Below the pieces are notes generated by a model that was not told the origin of the DNA, searched no databases, and worked only from the letters and a program-made list of their open reading frames with translations. Below, one piece after another: positions 1 through 5,673 of a stretch of DNA of 13,607 bases. This DNA is from an uncultured Collinsella sp. (GTDB lineage Bacteria; Actinomycetota; Coriobacteriia; Coriobacteriales; Coriobacteriaceae): NCBI GenBank assembly GCA_900762355.1, contig CAAFGE010000012.1, positions 1 to 13,607 on the forward strand, given 5' to 3'. Both the position numbers and the translations under genes were made by a program. How positions within the stretch are numbered: the stretch's first letter is position 1; every line of letters starts with the position of its first letter.

Positions 1-90
1 CGCACCATCTTTTCTCCAGCCAGTAATCCGCCGAAGACCGGATATCGCAGGGCCCGCCATAGGTTTACTTTTAGGCACACTCCGCAGGAC

Positions 91-135
91 GCAAGAAGCC
101 CTCGCCGCACGAAGTGCGCAGCGAGGGCTTCTTGC
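91..135 (-). terminator. Long hairpin closing the pfl unit
   Basis: A perfect 15-bp inverted repeat pairs 91-105 with 121-135, and an inner 5-bp stem (106-110 with 114-118) lies inside it. It begins 66 bp downstream of the stop of the 83-aa glycyl-radical gene, so it most likely ends or protects that transcript. There is no clear U-tract on either side, so it may be a 3'-end stabiliser or a bidirectional transcription barrier and not a textbook intrinsic terminator. A weaker 6-bp hairpin (150-155 with 162-167) precedes it on the minus strand. Nothing coding is seen in 1-200. Confidence 0.6.
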
Positions 136-200
136 ATGTCCGAGGACGTTTTGGGAGGTAGCCCAAACAGCCCCAGCGATCCTGCGGGAGTTAAACCCCT

Positions 201-452
201 TTAGAACTTGTCGTGGAAGGTACGCGAAATGACCTCGTCCTGCTGCTCCTTGGTGAGCGTGTGGAAGTTCACGGCATAGCCGGAAACGCGGATGGTCAGC
301 TGCGGATACTTCTCGGGGTGAGCCTGAGCGTCGAGCAGCGTCTCACGGTTGAAGACGTTGATGTTCAGGTGGTGGCCACCCTTCTCGGCGTAAGCGTCGA
401 GCATGTGGACCAGGTTATCGGCCTGAGTCTCGGAAACTTCAGAAACCTTCAT
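201..452 (-). CDS. grcA: Stand-alone glycyl-radical subunit of split pyruvate formate-lyase (GrcA-like)
   Basis: This 83-aa protein matches only the C-terminal glycyl-radical domain of pyruvate formate-lyase. It holds the conserved block HPEKYPQLTIRVSGYAVNF, with the radical-bearing glycine at residue 58, and ends TKEQQDEVISRTFHDKF like the C terminus of E. coli PflB. In the family, an S-adenosylmethionine radical activase abstracts a hydrogen from this glycine, and the radical then oxidises the Cys pair of the core. Here the domain is a separate polypeptide encoded 85 bp after the core gene, with its own SD (AAGGAG at 460-465, 7 nt before ATG). It resembles YfiD/GrcA, the E. coli spare part that revives oxygen-cleaved PFL. 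In this organism it is probably an obligatory partner, because the adjacent core lacks the domain. No activase gene is in the window. Confidence 0.9.
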   Translation of the reverse strand: MKVSEVSETQADNLVHMLDAYAEKGGHHLNINVFNRETLLDAQAHPEKYPQLTIRVSGYAVNFHTLTKEQQDEVISRTFHDKF

Positions 453-475
453 AATGTGTCTCCTTCGATTGATAG

Positions 476-495
476 GCGCCGGCCGAAACCGGCGC
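476..495 (-). promoter_or_regulatory. GC-rich intercistronic hairpin ahead of the glycyl-radical gene
   Basis: Perfect 7-bp inverted repeat GCGCCGG/CCGGCGC (476-482 with 489-495). On the minus-strand RNA the loop is UUUCGG, so a UUCG-type tetraloop closed by a U-G pair is possible. It sits 10 nt upstream of the SD of the 83-aa gene. Possible roles are mRNA processing, an RNase barrier or expression balancing; the sequence alone does not decide. Confidence 0.5.
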
Positions 496-511
496 GCTAA
501 TCAGTAATCGT

Positions 512-536
512 TATTGTTAGTATAGCACTAACAATA
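512..536 (-). promoter_or_regulatory. Perfect 10-bp inverted repeat just after the pflB stop codon
   Basis: TATTGTTAGT (512-521) and its exact complement ACTAACAATA (527-536) are separated by 5 nt and begin one base after the TAA of the PFL core gene. The stem is AU-rich, so it would be a weak RNA terminator and has no following U-tract. It could equally be a protein-binding palindrome serving a second promoter for the small gene. Confidence 0.5.
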
Positions 537-537
537 G

Positions 538-2589
538 TTACTCGCCCAGCTGATCAAGGTCGATATCGCCAAAGAACACCTGGTCCTCCTTGCCGAGCGC
601 ACCCGGGATGATGGAGAAGGTGTTGGAGATGCCGTCCTGAGCATCGCGGAACGGGAGCTTGGAAACCGAAGACAGCGAAGCGATGGCGCCGTGGCTATCG
701 CGCTTGTGCATGGGGTTAGCACCCGGGGCGAAGGGCTGGCCAGCCTTGCGGCCATCAGGCGTAGAACCGGTCTTCTTGCCGTACACGACGTTGGAGGTGA
801 TGGTCAGAACCGAGGTCGTGGGCACGGAGTTGCGGTAGGTGTCGTTCATGCGGATGTACTCCATGAACTGGTGCACAACGTCGTGAGCGATCTGGTCGAC
901 GCGGTCGTCGTCGTTACCGTACTTGGGGAACTCGCCCTCGGTCTCGAAGTCGACAATGATGCCGTTCTCGTCGCGGACGGGGTGGACCTTGGCGTACTTG
1001 ATGGCGGACAGGGAGTCAGCCACGACGGAAAGGCCAGCAATGCCCGTAGCGAACCAGCGGTGCACGTGCTTGTCGTGCAGAGCCATCTGGATGCGCTCGT
1101 AGCAATACTTGTCGTGCATGTAGTGGATGATGTTCAGCGAGTTGACGTACACGCCAGCGAGCCACTTCATCATGTCGTTGTACTTGGCCACAACGTCGTC
1201 GTAATCGAGCGTATCGCCCTCGACGGCGCGATACTTGGGGCCGACCTGCTTCTTGGAGACCTCGTCAACACCGCCGTTGAGTGCATACAGCAGGCACTTG
1301 GCCAGGTTGGCACGGGCGCCGAAGAACTGCATCTCCTTGCCGATGCGCATGGAGGACACGCAGCAGGCGATGCCGTAGTCGTCGCCGTGATAGACGCGCA
1401 TGAGGTCGTCGTTCTCGTACTGGATCGAGGAGCTGGCGACGGAAGTCTTGGCGCAGAACTTCTTGAAGTTCTCGGGCAGACGGGTCGACCACAGAACGGT
1501 CATGTTGGGCTCGGGGCTGGTGCCCATGTTCTCGAGCGTGTGCAGGTAGCGGTAGCTCATCTTGGTAACGAGCGTACGGCCGTCGACACCCATGCCGCCG
1601 ATGGACTCGGTGACCCACTGCGGGTCGCCGGTGAACAGGGCCTGGTACTCGGGGGTACGGGCAAACTTGACCATGCGGAGCTTCATGATGAAGTGATCCA
1701 CGAACTCCTGGATCTGCTCCTCGGTGAAGGTACCGTTGGCAAGGTCGCGCTCAGCGTAGATGTCGATGAACGTAGAGGTACGGCCGATGGACATAGCAGC
1801 GCCGTTCTGCTCCTTGACGGCAGCGAGGTAGGCGAAGTACATCCACTGGATGGCCTCCTGCGTGTTGGTAGCAGGGTTGGAAATATCGAAACCATAGGTC
1901 TCGGCCATCATCTTGAGCTCGCCGAGGGCGCGGATCTGCTCCTGCAGCTCCTCACGATCGCGGATGTTGTCGGCGGTCATGACCGTCGGGGTGGAAGCCT
2001 TCTGGGCCTCCTTGTCCTTGATCAGGTAGTCGACGCCGTACAGGGCGACACGACGGTAGTCGCCGATGATGCGGCCGCGGCCATAGCCATCGGGCAGACC
2101 GGTGATGATGTGCGCCGAGCGGCAAGCACGCATCTCGGGGGTGTAGACATCGAAGACGCCAGCGTTGTGGGTCTTGCGCTCGAAGGTGTAGCGCTCGACA
2201 ACGTTCTCGTCGACCTTATAGCCGTGCTGGCTGGCAGCCTGGCAAGCGATGCGGATACCGCCGTTGACGTGCAGAGCGCGCTTGAGCGGCTTGTCGGTCT
2301 GGAGGCCGACGATGGTCTCCTTCTCGCGGTGGGCGTTATCGATGTAGCCAGCGGGGTGGCTCACGATACCCGTGACGGTCTTGGTGTCCATATCGAGGAC
2401 ACCGCCCTGCTCGCGCTCCTTAAGCAGCAGGTCGAGAACCTCGCCCCACAGCTCCTTGGTACGCTCGGTCGGGCCGGCGAGGAACGACTCGTCGCCCTCG
2501 TAGGGGGTGTAGTTCTTCTGGATGAAGTCTCGGACGTCAACCTCTCCCGTCCAGATGCCTTCCTTGAAGCCTTCCCATGCCTCCTGCAT
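538..2589 (-). CDS. pflB: Pyruvate formate-lyase catalytic core lacking the glycyl-radical domain
   Basis: This 683-aa protein (E. coli PflB has 760) is collinear with formate C-acetyltransferase, which converts pyruvate plus CoA to acetyl-CoA plus formate in the cytosol of anaerobes. The N terminus reads AWEGFKEGIW and FIQKNYTPYEGDESFLAGPTE. The catalytic pair is Cys409-Cys410 in IACCVSSM, corresponding to Cys418/419 of E. coli. Late in the protein comes TSNVVYGKKTGSTPDGR. It ends at FSIIPGALGKEDQVFFGDIDLDQLGE, where the usual enzyme runs on into the glycyl-radical loop; that loop is supplied by the next gene. The ATG is preceded by AGGAG at a long 12-nt spacing, inside a possible hairpin. 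The split is not a frameshift, since the core has its own stop and a structured 85-bp gap follows. Confidence 0.95.
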   Translation of the reverse strand: MQEAWEGFKEGIWTGEVDVRDFIQKNYTPYEGDESFLAGPTERTKELWGEVLDLLLKEREQGGVLDMDTKTVTGIVSHPAGYIDNAHREKETIVGLQTDKPLKRALHVNGGIRIACQAASQHGYKVDENVVERYTFERKTHNAGVFDVYTPEMRACRSAHIITGLPDGYGRGRIIGDYRRVALYGVDYLIKDKEAQKASTPTVMTADNIRDREELQEQIRALGELKMMAETYGFDISNPATNTQEAIQWMYFAYLAAVKEQNGAAMSIGRTSTFIDIYAERDLANGTFTEEQIQEFVDHFIMKLRMVKFARTPEYQALFTGDPQWVTESIGGMGVDGRTLVTKMSYRYLHTLENMGTSPEPNMTVLWSTRLPENFKKFCAKTSVASSSIQYENDDLMRVYHGDDYGIACCVSSMRIGKEMQFFGARANLAKCLLYALNGGVDEVSKKQVGPKYRAVEGDTLDYDDVVAKYNDMMKWLAGVYVNSLNIIHYMHDKYCYERIQMALHDKHVHRWFATGIAGLSVVADSLSAIKYAKVHPVRDENGIIVDFETEGEFPKYGNDDDRVDQIAHDVVHQFMEYIRMNDTYRNSVPTTSVLTITSNVVYGKKTGSTPDGRKAGQPFAPGANPMHKRDSHGAIASLSSVSKLPFRDAQDGISNTFSIIPGALGKEDQVFFGDIDLDQLGE

Positions 2590-2621
2590 TGTGTAACCAC
2601 GCTCCTAGTTACGTGTAATGC
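2586..2621 (-). promoter_or_regulatory. Imperfect hairpin enclosing the pflB SD and start codon
   Basis: On the minus-strand RNA, GCAUU and GUAAC (2621-2617, 2612-2608) pair with GUUAC and AAUGC (2597-2593, 2590-2586). The two 5-bp helices are separated by a small asymmetric internal loop. The SD AGGAG (2602-2606) lies in the apical loop, and the AUG (2587-2589) lies in the outer helix. This geometry could modulate initiation or shorten the effective 12-nt SD-to-AUG distance. It is short and may be chance. Confidence 0.3.
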
Positions 2622-2983
2622 GGCGCTCTCTCACACCGCTGCTTATTGAATTCTTGAATGTTCGGCTTGCACTACCGGCTTCTTCCGTTCTTCACCACAC
2701 GTTGGTGTAGGGAAAACGTTTATCCACCTTGGAACTACAACCCAAAACCCAAGATTTCACCCGTTTGAGAAGGATAACATAGCGACCCTCTCCATCTGGG
2801 CTGTTATATGTTTCTTTTTTTATATCATAAGGGCGTTTTTTACAAACCCGCAGGAAATGCGAGCGCGAACAACTACCGTTCACCGATTTGTATGTTATTT
2901 TTCCTTGCCTTTGTACGACCTTCGCTCTAGCTGTTATGCCAGCTTTAGCAGGGTAAAGTGTCCCAGAGACCCTACAGAAACTG
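2622..2983 (-). promoter_or_regulatory. Long AT-richer pfl upstream region
   Basis: The 466-bp gap between the permease and pflB contains no convincing gene. It is visibly more AT-rich than its surroundings at about 2810-2910. The only -10-like hexamer I can point to is TATGAT on the minus strand (2824-2829), and no good -35 stands 16-18 bp upstream of it. An AAACGTTT-type near-palindrome lies around 2713-2722. I see no recognisable FNR or Rex operator. Anaerobic pfl genes usually have long regulated leaders, so this is probably the promoter region, without a precise site. Confidence 0.35.
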
Positions 2984-3017
2984 CAGGGCGGCCGCGGGAT
3001 CCCCCGTGGCCGCCCTG
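2984..3017 (-). terminator. GC-rich hairpin after kdgT
   Basis: A 10-bp perfect inverted repeat (2984-2993 with 3008-3017) continues inward for 5 more pairs, one of them G-U, to a 4-nt loop. It starts 38 bp after the permease stop codon. The minus-strand side continues CAGTTTCTG, only a poor U-tract, so termination strength is uncertain. Confidence 0.6.
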
Positions 3018-3055
3018 TGGCGTAGCTAGTTTTTAGCTTTGATTGCCGCTTGGCA

Positions 3056-4075
3056 TTAGGCGGCTGCGGCGGCCTTGCCGGTCGTTGCCTTGCTATCGCC
3101 GTTGCCCTGGCTCTCAAAATGCTTGTAGCACCAGCTGGTGACCAGCGGGGTCAAAATAGCCGTCACGATTGCGCAGGCAGCAACCTGTGCCGTAGCCGTC
3201 GCGAGCACGGCGCCACCGTACATGGCCCCATTGACGCTTGCCATGGCAGCAGGCGTGGCCACATTGGCTCCGGCGCAGCTTGAAATGGCCGCACCTGCGA
3301 CACCCGTACCGCCCGTGAGCTTATCGACCGCGATGACGGGAATTGCAAAGACCACCGAGCAGATCACGCCGAGCAGGATGCCGGGAAGACCGCCGTTGAT
3401 AAGCTGGCCAAAAGTCATGGTCGAGCCCATAGCAAAGAAGACGAGCACGATGATGGCGGAAAGTGCCGGTGCCATCATCTTCTTAAAGCTGGGGAACAGG
3501 TTGCCCAGGATAATGCCGACGACGATCGGCAGGATGGCGCCCACGAGCGACCAGCCGATCGGAGCCTGGCCGGCAGCGCCAAGGACAATCATCGTGACCG
3601 GAGGGCCGACAACCAGCGTGGTGATGGCGACGGCGCCACGCTCGGCCTCGTTGCCCATGGTGCCCATCAGTCCAGCGTACATAGCGTTGTTGGCACCCGT
3701 GCAAGCCGCCAGCATCACCATTGCAGAAATGCCAAACAAGTTGTCGTTGAACACATAAAGGATGAGCAGCGACACGGCAACGACCACGATCTGCTTGACA
3801 GCGATGATGATGGCACCGCGGGCAGCGGCGGCAGGAGCACTCTTAAACGAAATCGTCGTACCGACGATAAGCAAAAAAGCGCCCACGAGCGGGCCTGCAC
3901 CCTGCTGGGTCATGCCAAGCGTAAAGCTGCCGAGCGTTTTGAACAGGTCAGGGAACAGCGTGTTGAGCAGGCAGCCCAACAAAAGCGGCACCAAAATATT
4001 GGCACCCGGGATGGAGGACATCTTAAAGAACGGCTCCTTTGCCGCCGGCGCCTCCACCGCAGTCGATTCACTCAT
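3056..4075 (-). CDS. kdgT: 2-keto-3-deoxygluconate permease (KdgT family)
   Basis: This 339-aa, strongly hydrophobic protein has about ten predicted membrane segments. It resembles KdgT, the proton-coupled permease for 2-keto-3-deoxygluconate released from pectin or hexuronate breakdown (E. coli KdgT has 327 aa). Family-like stretches are the N-terminal IPGANILVPLLLGCLLNTLFP, VGPPVTMIVLGAAGQAPIGW, LPIVVGIILGNLFP and TGVAGAAISSCAGANVATPAA. The chosen start (MSEST) has AAAGGAG 6 nt upstream (4082-4088); an in-frame ATG 7 codons earlier lacks this. The hydrophilic tail ends in an Ala-rich stretch. The gene follows the dehydrogenase by 108 bp on the same strand, so they are probably co-transcribed. 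No KDG kinase, aldolase or KduI is in the window, so the substrate rests on family similarity. Confidence 0.85.
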   Translation of the reverse strand: MSESTAVEAPAAKEPFFKMSSIPGANILVPLLLGCLLNTLFPDLFKTLGSFTLGMTQQGAGPLVGAFLLIVGTTISFKSAPAAAARGAIIIAVKQIVVVAVSLLILYVFNDNLFGISAMVMLAACTGANNAMYAGLMGTMGNEAERGAVAITTLVVGPPVTMIVLGAAGQAPIGWSLVGAILPIVVGIILGNLFPSFKKMMAPALSAIIVLVFFAMGSTMTFGQLINGGLPGILLGVICSVVFAIPVIAVDKLTGGTGVAGAAISSCAGANVATPAAMASVNGAMYGGAVLATATAQVAACAIVTAILTPLVTSWCYKHFESQGNGDSKATTGKAAAAA

Positions 4076-4132
4076 ATATATCTCCTTTGGATGCATGCGA
4101 ATCGTAGCCGCACGCGCCTATGTCAGAAAGAA

Positions 4133-4164
4133 GGCGACGGTCCCGAGTCGCAGGAGCCGTCGCC
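4133..4164 (-). terminator. Intercistronic hairpin, possible attenuator before kdgT
   Basis: A perfect 8-bp stem GGCGACGG/CCGTCGCC (4133-4140 with 4157-4164), read on the minus strand, is followed by TTCTTTCT. It lies 19 bp after the dehydrogenase stop and 57 bp before the permease start. It looks like a weak intrinsic terminator that would lower permease expression relative to the dehydrogenase. Confidence 0.55.
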
Positions 4165-4183
4165 GAATAATCGTCGCGAGGTA

Positions 4184-4933
4184 TTACCCGTCCAGGACGA
4201 TGCCGCCGTCGCAGTCACCGATCTCGCCGTTAACGAAGCTGGCGAGGTCGGAGGCAAAGAAGAGCACCATCTGCGCAGGTTCGCTGGCCTGGGCGGCGCG
4301 GCCCAGAGGAATACCGTTGATGATGCGCTGAGAGTTCTCGTCAGAGAGGATCGAGGTCATATCGGTAAGCGTGAGCGACGGGCATACAGCGTTGCAGCGA
4401 ACGCCAAACTTGCCGCCTTCCTTGGCGACTGCCTTGGTTAGACCGTTAACACCGGCCTTGGAGCTCGCGTAAGCCGCGGTGCCGAGCAGGCCGCCGCCGA
4501 TCTTGCCAGCAACAGAGCTCACGTTGACGATAGTGCCGGCATGGGCCGCCTTAAAGTGCGGGTACACGGCGTTCATCATGGTAAAGGTGCCGTTGAGGTT
4601 GATGTCGATGGTACGGCGCCACTCAGTGTCATCGATCTCGTCGAACTTCTTGGTGCTGATGACGCCAGCGCAGTTAATCAGGATGTTGGTTTGCGGCAGG
4701 TCCGTAAAAATCTGCTCGACAGTCTCGCGCGCCTTGGGTGCATCGGCGACATCGAGCTGATAGAACTTGTTGCCCTCGCCAAGCTCGGCCACCGCGGCCT
4801 CGCCCTTAGCAGCGTTCCTTGCGATGAGCGCGACATGTCCGCCGCCCGCGACGATGCCCTTGGCGATCTCGAGGCCAATGCCCTGAGTGCCGCCCGTGAC
4901 AATCGCGGTCTTGCCCGTGAAGTCAAATGCCAT
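4184..4933 (-). CDS. SDR-family NAD(P)-dependent oxidoreductase (possibly KduD-like)
   Basis: This 249-aa classical short-chain dehydrogenase has a Rossmann nucleotide-binding loop TGGTQGIG (13-20), NCAG (87-90, usually NNAG), and the catalytic set N112, S140, Y155 and K159 (YASSK). Arg39 after the second strand suggests NADP(H). The motif after strand 6 is CPS and not the common PG. The length is typical. ATG at 4933 fits the family N terminus (FDFTGKTAIVTGG) and has purine-rich GGGGGA and GGAG upstream; the longer open frame to 5050 adds 39 unmatched residues. Its neighbour is a KDG permease. A 2-dehydro-3-deoxygluconate 5-dehydrogenase role (KduD, which makes KDG) is therefore reasonable, but an unrelated sugar or 3-oxoacyl reductase cannot be excluded from sequence. 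Confidence 0.85.
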   Translation of the reverse strand: MAFDFTGKTAIVTGGTQGIGLEIAKGIVAGGGHVALIARNAAKGEAAVAELGEGNKFYQLDVADAPKARETVEQIFTDLPQTNILINCAGVISTKKFDEIDDTEWRRTIDINLNGTFTMMNAVYPHFKAAHAGTIVNVSSVAGKIGGGLLGTAAYASSKAGVNGLTKAVAKEGGKFGVRCNAVCPSLTLTDMTSILSDENSQRIINGIPLGRAAQASEPAQMVLFFASDLASFVNGEIGDCDGGIVLDG

Positions 4934-4994
4934 GACTCCATCCCCCTTTATATAAGGTGTCTCCTCGCGGGAAGTTGGAGCATCGCACGTGGCG

Positions 4995-5029
4995 ATTATA
5001 TGAGTCCCAGTCGTCATGGTGGTGACAAC
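4995..5029 (-). promoter_or_regulatory. Candidate -10 box and operator-like repeat upstream of the SDR gene
   Basis: On the minus strand a perfect TATAAT lies at 4995-5000, about 62 bp before the SDR start. Ten bp further upstream, GTCGTCA (5010-5016) and TGACAAC (5023-5029) form an inverted repeat with one mismatch and a 6-bp spacer, as expected of a dimeric regulator site. No good -35 stands 16-18 bp from TATAAT, so an activator may be needed. This is a pattern-based call only. Confidence 0.4.
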
Positions 5030-5125
5030 CCCTCGCCTAACCGCGTGCATGATAGTTCTTTGAAACGCTTCAGCAATTGAATGATTTTAAGTCTTTATGC
5101 ACTCTTTATATTGCCTAGCGCCCAA

Positions 5126-5156
5126 GTAGATTTTTGGGACATGCCTAGAAATCTAC
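5126..5156. promoter_or_regulatory. Inverted repeat in the marR upstream region, candidate MarR operator
   Basis: GTAGATTT (5126-5133) and AAATCTAC (5149-5156) are exact complements. An overlapping pair CTAGAAA (5145-5151) and TTTCTAG (5202-5208) gives a second, wider palindrome, and TGCCTAG is repeated directly at 5112-5118 and 5142-5148. MarR proteins bind palindromes in their own promoters, so autoregulation is likely. The arms here are farther apart than in the usual site of about 20 bp. No clear promoter for marR was found in 5030-5223. Confidence 0.35.
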
Positions 5157-5223
5157 CGAATGGGATGGTTGGGCGGGGGTATCATCTTTTACCGGAAATA
5201 GTTTCTAGTGTTAGGGGTTTTCG

Positions 5224-5673
5224 GTGGAAGATACCGATTTCCATGAGCTTGGGCGTCAGCTCTTAACTGAGTTTGGCAGCATGCATCAGCGAATTTCGCG
5301 CTTTGCGGACAAAGCTCTCGGCGGCGAAATGGCCGTCATGCGCGCCCTTATGCTCGCTGGCGGTTCGCTCACGCCGAGCGAACTCGCCGATCGCGCCTGG
5401 GTCTCGAACGCCCGCATCGCCAATATCCTACGCGCTCTCGAAGCCAAGGGTTGGGTTGAGCGTGAGCACTCAAAGACCGACCGTCGTCGCGTACACGTCA
5501 TAGTGACCGACAAGGGATTCCAGGATCTCGAAATCAAACGCCGGGAATTCGAGGACCGCACCGCGGCTTTCCTCGAGCAGCTCGGCGAAACAGATACCCA
5601 AGAGATGGTGCGCCTTCTTAGACGTGCCAACGAAATTATCGACCGCAATCAAGAAAGGAGAGATGCCGAGTGA
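5224..5673 (+). CDS. MarR-family transcriptional regulator
   Basis: This 149-aa protein has a winged helix-turn-helix of the MarR type. The helix-turn-helix spans about 50-75 (LTPSELADRAWVSNARIANI) and is followed by a wing with the hallmark D-R-R pattern (KTDRRRVHVIVTDKG, 84-98). Flanking helices would form the dimer interface. The start is GTG at 5224 with AGGGG 7 nt upstream. Its TGA overlaps the GTG start of the first ABC gene by 4 bp, so the three genes are translationally coupled. In other bacteria MarR-ABC-ABC operons are usually repressed by the MarR protein until a toxic ligand binds. That role is inferred here; the ligand is unknown. Confidence 0.9.
   Translation: MEDTDFHELGRQLLTEFGSMHQRISRFADKALGGEMAVMRALMLAGGSLTPSELADRAWVSNARIANILRALEAKGWVEREHSKTDRRRVHVIVTDKGFQDLEIKRREFEDRTAAFLEQLGETDTQEMVRLLRRANEIIDRNQERRDAE

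Noticed and set aside
453..600. Split PFL as a sequencing frameshift
   Set aside because: The core has its own stop, an 85-bp gap with two hairpins follows, and the small gene has its own SD and ATG. One indel cannot restore a continuous enzyme.
691..2649. 652-codon open frame on the plus strand across pflB
   Set aside because: It is antisense to a protein with clear PFL homology, and its Val/Asp/His/Leu-rich translation resembles no known family. Long antisense frames are common in GC-rich genes.
2692..3117. 141-codon minus-strand frame between kdgT and pflB
   Set aside because: It overlaps the 3' end of kdgT and runs through the terminator hairpin; basic, unordered composition and no ribosome binding site.
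4995..5028. TTGTCA (5023-5028) and TATAAT (4995-5000) as a complete minus-strand promoter
   Set aside because: The spacer is 22 bp, too long for a sigma-70 promoter; only the -10 and the operator-like repeat are retained.
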